The notes beneath the pieces were generated by a model. That model saw nothing but the letters and a program-made list of their open reading frames with translations. It made no database searches and was not told where the DNA came from. 64,000 nt of DNA from Bacteroidota bacterium. GTDB taxonomy: Bacteria; Bacteroidota; Bacteroidia; Bacteroidales; Prolixibacteraceae. This document shows, one piece after another, positions 60,801 through 64,000 of this stretch; within the stretch, counting starts at the first letter, position 1; each line of letters opens with the position of its first letter. The position numbers were made by a program, and so were the translations under genes. The stretch lies in NCBI GenBank assembly GCA_023251455.1, contig JAHEYT010000038.1, positions 1 through 64,000 on the forward strand. The letters run 5' to 3'.

Positions 60801-62343
60801 CATGAATATTAATATCGTATCTGCTGTTTTGGAGGATATTCCACTTTCGGTTGACGATGAAATAGCTGTATTTAGTGGCTCAGCCTGTGTTGGTACATCA
60901 AAATTGACCAAAGCAATTGTTCCTGGCGATAATTCTACATTCCTCACTATTCTGGCATCACAAAACGATGGTTCAGGCAATGGTTTTACCGATAATGATA
61001 CAATTGTCTTTAAAATTTGGAATAGTAAAACACAAAATGAATTGCAAGTCAACTCGGTGGTCTATCGCAATGATGTTTCTACCTGGAAAACAAACGGAAG
61101 ATATTCGCCAGGAGCAACTACGGTAGTTGAAATTGCATCTTATCAGGTCTATACTCAAAGTATTGAATTACTGAAAGGGTACAACATGATTTCTACCTAT
61201 GTCTCAGCTCAAAACCCCAATGTAAGCATTGTTACTAAAACACTTCTTGATCAGGGCAACTTGATCAAAATGCAGGATGAAACCGGTAATTCGTTCGAAA
61301 ATTGGGGCACTTTTGGCGGTTGGATCAATCAGCTTGGATCATTGGAAGAAACCGAAGGTTATAAAATTCAGGTTGCTAACAATTGTACCCTACAGGTAAC
61401 CGGAAGGCCAATCGCTATGCCTTTTGATATCTCGCTTAAAACAGGATGGAATATTATTTCATTTCCACGTACTGATGTGGTTAATGCCATTAATGTCGTT
61501 CAATCCTTGATTGATCAGAATAAACTGGTTAAAGTTCAGGATGAAGCTGGAAATTCAATCGAAAACTGGGGCTTATTTGGGGGATGGAAAAATGGAATTG
61601 GTAATTTTATTCCAGGCAAAGCCTACAAAATAAAAATGAGCGTTGATGCAATACTTACTTTTCAGGAAAGTTATCCAAAGTCTGCTTTAGTTGCTGCCAA
61701 GTCAGAACAAAGTGAATATTATAAATCAATGGTTGAAGGAAATGGTACAGATCATATGAATATTAATATCACTGGTCTAAATAATATCGATATTTCTGTT
61801 GGCGATGAACTCGCAGCGTTTGATGGTGCTATTTGCGTCGCAACGACCAAAATCACAGAGGCAAATCTACTGAGTGGTTCTGCCAGTTTAGCTTCTTCTA
61901 TTTCAACTGATGATCAGAGTCCAAATGGTTTCAAAGTGGGAAATCCAATTCGAATCACGACGTGGAGCAAACTTAGCGGTAATGAATCAATAGTCAATAC
62001 TGCAATTATCACCGGACAAATGAAATATGAAAAGAACGCCACTGTGCTTGTTGAGATGAAGTCGGCAACAATTGCAACAGGCATAGCCAATTTGGAAAAT
62101 GTAGTCAAAATTGATGTATTCCCAAATCCATGTCAAGGCAAAGTAACTGTTCGCTTTTCTGAAATCCCTGACGAAGATAGCCGGATTGAGATTTCGGATA
62201 TATCAGGAAGAAAGCTTATTTCGCGAGTTATTTCCGGAACGTCTGAAGAGTTTAATTTAGAGTCATTGACCCCAGGTTTATATGTAGTAAAATCAATTTT
62301 GGGTTCAAACGAATTTGTACAAAAGTTGATTGTTAATAAATAG
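57889..62343 (+). CDS. Giant secreted beta-helix protein with T9SS sorting domain
   Basis: A 1484-residue protein. Signal peptide 1-28; a right-handed parallel beta-helix (about 29-620) with many N-N-x-V and Ile/Val rungs, and YYVSSTGNDSNSGL at its start as in pectate-lyase-like and alginate-lyase-like proteins; FN3 at about 664-754; an Ig-like region at 758-851; a second near-identical FN3 at 855-943; then a nested duplication A1 (953-1086), B1 (1088-1174), B2 (1178-1259), A2 (1275-1398); and a T9SS type A sorting domain 1408-1484 (VFPNPCQGKVTVRF). Type IX export to the cell surface is expected. Polysaccharide binding or cleavage is possible; no catalytic set is evident. Confidence 0.88.
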   Translation: MKSIYERFTKRTLLAILIVHFSMLSFAATYYVSSTGNDSNSGLATTLAWKTMAKVNSATFKAGDQILFNRGEIFYGSLTISQSGVSGSPITLGAYGTGENPIITGFTSVSAWTNLGSNIWESTSTVSSLSTCNLVTVNDVNTAMGRYPNADATWGGYLPFQSHSGLTSITSSSLSGTPNWTGAEIRIRTSSWSFGKSIITSQSGSTLNFNTLDSYTPVDRWGFFIQNDVKTLDAQNEWYYNPSTKKIRIYSTSQPANVKVASVDNLLIINGDYITIDGINLLGANGNVIYTASTTVDHVNIQNCSVLYAGNATLQLRCAYFDVQNNTIAYANNKGVSLDRCSNVTFKNNNIHDISILAGMGNTGNSAFSGLNGYFQSNVLIEANTFTNFGGAAIEVYGDNVTVKNNVVDTFGFVIEDLGGIYSYVGTGTPFTKVKIEGNVVLNGIGAINGTYYAAGQEQANGIYLDDNSNNVEVLNNTVANCSAYGLFLHNMHAVNVQNNTVYNNRRGQIQIKDDSNGGVIENNILSGNIFVSRSAAQKVLYCRSSDNNISTFGGFSDNYYARPIDDNLTITVDQPSLAMTNQTLSGWQTFSGQDANSKKSPQTIVSESDLQFEYNATAAPKTVTLSRSMIDVKGVKYSSNITLQPFTSVVLMKDLSATSAVAPGAPTSPVATAGNASASVTFVAPTNNGGSAITGYTVTSIPAGGVDSNAGSTSLTHNITGLTNGTSYTFTVKATNSAGSSVASVASNSVIPKAPAATGFLFTGPSSGSINSASSNFTVTPNNLYTGTITVTPSGTGSAGLSAKVFTFSNSSAAQTFTITPTVAGSITLIATNNGILSNPANLTYTVNAVVPNAPTSVVATSGDASVSVSFMAPTNTGGSAITGYTITSNPAGGTDINAGSTALTHTITGLTNGTSYTFTVNAINSVGSSIASVASNPVIPVAASVIIKQGEIIPSHFITVWEGLNGLNHMNINIVSAVLEDIPLSVDDEIAVFSGSACVGTSKLTKAIVPGDNSTFLTILASQNDGSGNGFTDNDTIVFKIWNSKTQNELQVNSVVYRNDVSTWKTNGRYSPGATTVVEIASYQVYTQSIELLKGYNMISTYVSAQNPNVSIVTKTLLDQGNLIKMQDETGNSFENWGTFGGWINQLGSLEETEGYKIQVANNCTLQVTGRPIAMPFDISLKTGWNIISFPRTDVVNAINVVQSLIDQNKLVKVQDEAGNSIENWGLFGGWKNGIGNFIPGKAYKIKMSVDAILTFQESYPKSALVAAKSEQSEYYKSMVEGNGTDHMNINITGLNNIDISVGDELAAFDGAICVATTKITEANLLSGSASLASSISTDDQSPNGFKVGNPIRITTWSKLSGNESIVNTAIITGQMKYEKNATVLVEMKSATIATGIANLENVVKIDVFPNPCQGKVTVRFSEIPDEDSRIEISDISGRKLISRVISGTSEEFNLESLTPGLYVVKSILGSNEFVQKLIVNK

Positions 62344-62360
62344 TTTTGGTTCGATTCAGA

Positions 62361-62392
62361 GTCCCCGGTTCGTAAGGTTCCGGGGATTTTTT
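62361..62392 (+). terminator. Terminator of the giant secreted protein gene
   Basis: TCCCCGG and CCGGGGA form a GC-rich 7-bp stem around an 11-base loop, followed by six T residues, 18 bases after the stop codon. Confidence 0.88.
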
Positions 62393-62455
62393 GCGTATAA
62401 GATTATGTCCATTAATCTTATAGGCAATTCTTAAATTAATTTGTAATGATTTGTT

Positions 62456-63121
62456 TTATTGATAATTAGCAGGATTTCTCCTCATGATAACTTTGCACGG
62501 ATTACCAACTGCAATAGAATTTTCAGGAATATTATTAAAAACAACACTGTTTGCACCAATGACTGAATTTTTGCCGATCGTCACACCTTTTAAAATTACA
62601 CATTGAAGCCCAATAAATACGTTATCTTCAATGATGATTGGTCTTGATGGTATAATACCCATTTCTCTTTTTGTAGGATCCGCATGGTGTGCATCATTAT
62701 CCAAGATAGTGCAATTAGATCCAATAAGGACATTATTCCCTATAATGATTTTTGATCTCGCATGTATCTTTAAACCTGAAGCTCCGGAATTATTTCCAAA
62801 TAGAATTTCAGCATTTTCTCCTACCGTTACAAATGAACAAGGTTGGTGAAGTCCTATTGTCAAAGAATTTTTTGAAGAATTGAATCTACAATTGTCTCCA
62901 AAACTAATAGTTGAGTTTGGATACCTACGAATAAGTGGATTTCCGTTGAATACTATATTTTTACCAAGCTTTATTCCTTTGATTGAACAGCTATAATTAA
63001 TAAAGCGATTAAAAAATAGAATAGTGATGTTCCTCTTAATTAAATATAGTGCATGGAAGAAAATTCCGCTATAATCTAATTTTTTGTATTGCTTTATTTC
63101 TTTTTTTATTCTATTGATCAT
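62456..63121 (-). CDS. Hexapeptide-repeat (LbH) sugar acyltransferase
   Basis: A 221-residue protein. From about 50 to 205 it shows left-handed beta-helix repeats of the type I-G-x-N-V/C (IVFNGNP, ISFGDNCRFN, ILFGNNSGASG, IIIGNNVLIGSNC, IIIEDNVFIGLQC, VTIGKNSVIGANSVV). The catalytic His is in ILDNDAHHADPTKREMG, and the GNPCKVIMRRNP tail is typical of CysE/LacA/WcaB-type acetyltransferases of surface polysaccharides. A basic, membrane-near N-terminus (1-40) includes FFHALYLIKRNITILFF. Acetylation of a sugar in the neighbouring polysaccharide locus is likely. Confidence 0.88.
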   Translation of the reverse strand: MINRIKKEIKQYKKLDYSGIFFHALYLIKRNITILFFNRFINYSCSIKGIKLGKNIVFNGNPLIRRYPNSTISFGDNCRFNSSKNSLTIGLHQPCSFVTVGENAEILFGNNSGASGLKIHARSKIIIGNNVLIGSNCTILDNDAHHADPTKREMGIIPSRPIIIEDNVFIGLQCVILKGVTIGKNSVIGANSVVFNNIPENSIAVGNPCKVIMRRNPANYQ

Positions 63122-63326
63122 GGCTTAATTACTATTAAAAAATTAGTAATATTTTGTTATGTTTACTAATTATGCTGATTCAATTTTGAATATCAATGAG
63201 TAGATTTTGAGCAATGAAATACTGGATTGATTAAGATACAATCGATAAATATGTCAAATGTTGTAAATGATTTCAAAATATAAGATGATGTAAGTCAGTT
63301 TATTGTATGATATATTTTAAATCCGC

Positions 63327-64000
63327 TTACTTAGAGCTTGAATTCCTTTTTCCTCTTTTTTCTTTGATGATATAGCTAATAAACAGAACGTTTCCAATTA
63401 AATAACGTCGCCACATCCTTTTCGGTTCTTTGATGAGTCGATAAAGCCACTCCAAGCCCATCTTGATCATCCATTGAGGGGCACGATTTATAATGCCCCC
63501 ATAAAAATCGAAAACAGCGCCGATGCAGCAGATGTGCCCAACCTTCAATGAGTGGTAATGCAGGTATGCCCATTTTTCCTGCTTTGGGGCAGTCATTCCA
63601 ACCATCAATACATCCGGTTGAAAAGCATTGATAGCCTCCAATATGGCTGTATTTTCATTTAAATTAAATTCTGGTTTGAATGGGGGAGAATAACTTTGAA
63701 CAATAACATTGGGATATTGCATTGTTGACTTTTCTTTTATTTTTGCAAGAGTGGCTTCAGAACTTCCTAAAAAAAAACATTTTCCACCGATTTGATTAAG
63801 TCTCTCCATCTCATAAAAAAAAACATCTGCTCCTGCAATCTTTATAATTTTCTCGCCTGTTAACCAACGAATTGCCCATACCACACTGATACCATCAGGA
63901 ATCAAAATGTCACTGTTTATCAATGCTTTCTGATAAATAACATCCGTTTGAGCTAGATTATAGCTATGAGCATTAATAGTTGTGATCAATAATTTGCGAA
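63327..64000 (-). CDS. WecG/TagA/CpsF-family glycosyltransferase (5' truncated)
   Basis: The frame is open to the window edge; the TTG at 63989 is internal, since the family begins about 40 residues earlier. Visible motifs are TINAHSYNLAQTDVIYQKAL, LIPDGISVVWAIRWL, IAGADVFFYEM, CFFLGSSEATLAKI, LMVGMTAPKQEKWAY and CCIGAVFDFYGGIINRAPQW with the catalytic Asp-x-Phe region. Such enzymes add N-acetylmannosamine(-uronic acid) to lipid-linked carriers in ECA, teichoic acid or capsule assembly. It indicates that a surface-polysaccharide locus continues beyond 64 kb. Confidence 0.9.
   Translation of the reverse strand, partial: RKLLITTINAHSYNLAQTDVIYQKALINSDILIPDGISVVWAIRWLTGEKIIKIAGADVFFYEMERLNQIGGKCFFLGSSEATLAKIKEKSTMQYPNVIVQSYSPPFKPEFNLNENTAILEAINAFQPDVLMVGMTAPKQEKWAYLHYHSLKVGHICCIGAVFDFYGGIINRAPQWMIKMGLEWLYRLIKEPKRMWRRYLIGNVLFISYIIKEKRGKRNSSSK

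Overview
The window looks like a chromosomal segment of a Bacteroidota bacterium, most likely an anaerobic or facultative member of the Bacteroidales/Marinilabiliales (Prolixibacteraceae-like). The reasons are type IX secretion C-terminal sorting domains, Bacteroidetes-type -7 boxes (TAnnTTTG), weak or absent Shine-Dalgarno sequences, glycoside hydrolases (GH2, GH78) with lipid-free signal peptides, a biosynthetic SpeA, a GGGtGRT protein and an Nrf-type electron-transfer module. The taxonomic placement is inference; no rRNA is present.

Layout, left part (1-39.9 kb, moderate GC, ordinary core and accessory genes). A truncated GH2 enzyme and a TolB-like propeller protein open the window. They are followed by a RAYT-like IS200/Y1 transposase beside a cluster of REP-like hairpins, then rlmD. 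A four-gene minus-strand set encodes a tetraheme cytochrome c, a Tat-exported ferredoxin, an NrfD-type membrane subunit and a DUF2339-like protein. After it come a 6 x 40-bp tandem repeat, a decayed DUF3795 gene, a HbpS/GlcG-like protein and a GH78 rhamnosidase. Next is a plus-strand group: a Lys/Ala-rich secreted peptide, a SET-domain methyltransferase, a secreted duplicated-repeat protein, an unknown membrane protein and a trypsin-like protease. Housekeeping genes follow (topB, a methyltransferase, a CvfB-like S1 protein, a LutA-like CCG protein, tRNA-Trp, an MFS exporter, a Cdd1-like protein, speA, an MsbA-like ABC exporter, purB, a lipocalin, NfeD, SIMPL, deoC, HAD, PAP2). Then come an alcohol-dehydrogenase-type gene with a C_GCAxxG_C_C protein, the GGGtGRT/IscU-like pair, and fluoride resistance (crcB plus DUF190) under a fluoride riboswitch.

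Right part (about 39.9-64 kb, visibly more AT-rich). Five cytosolic two-component proteins (two kinase/regulator pairs and one extra PAS kinase) stand before a secreted SGNH/BIG2/T9SS protein. Then comes a tight minus-strand operon read as NadE-like ligase, acyl carrier protein, AMP-forming ligase, PrmC/HemK-like methyltransferase, NTF2-like protein, second PrmC-like methyltransferase and AsnB-type amidotransferase. A divergent 1484-residue beta-helix T9SS protein, a hexapeptide acyltransferase and a truncated WecG/TagA glycosyltransferase complete the window.

How the genes may work together: the 50-57.5 kb operon has the parts to load a carboxylic or amino acid on a carrier protein, amidate it through two different ATP-dependent enzymes and methylate it. 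It sits beside surface-polysaccharide genes, so it could supply an unusual amide-bearing decoration or a secreted small molecule. This is the most promising candidate for an undescribed system. Second candidates are the GGGtGRT/IscU pair, the RAYT/REP cluster and the SET-domain neighbourhood. All functional statements come from motif reading by eye; no database search was run.
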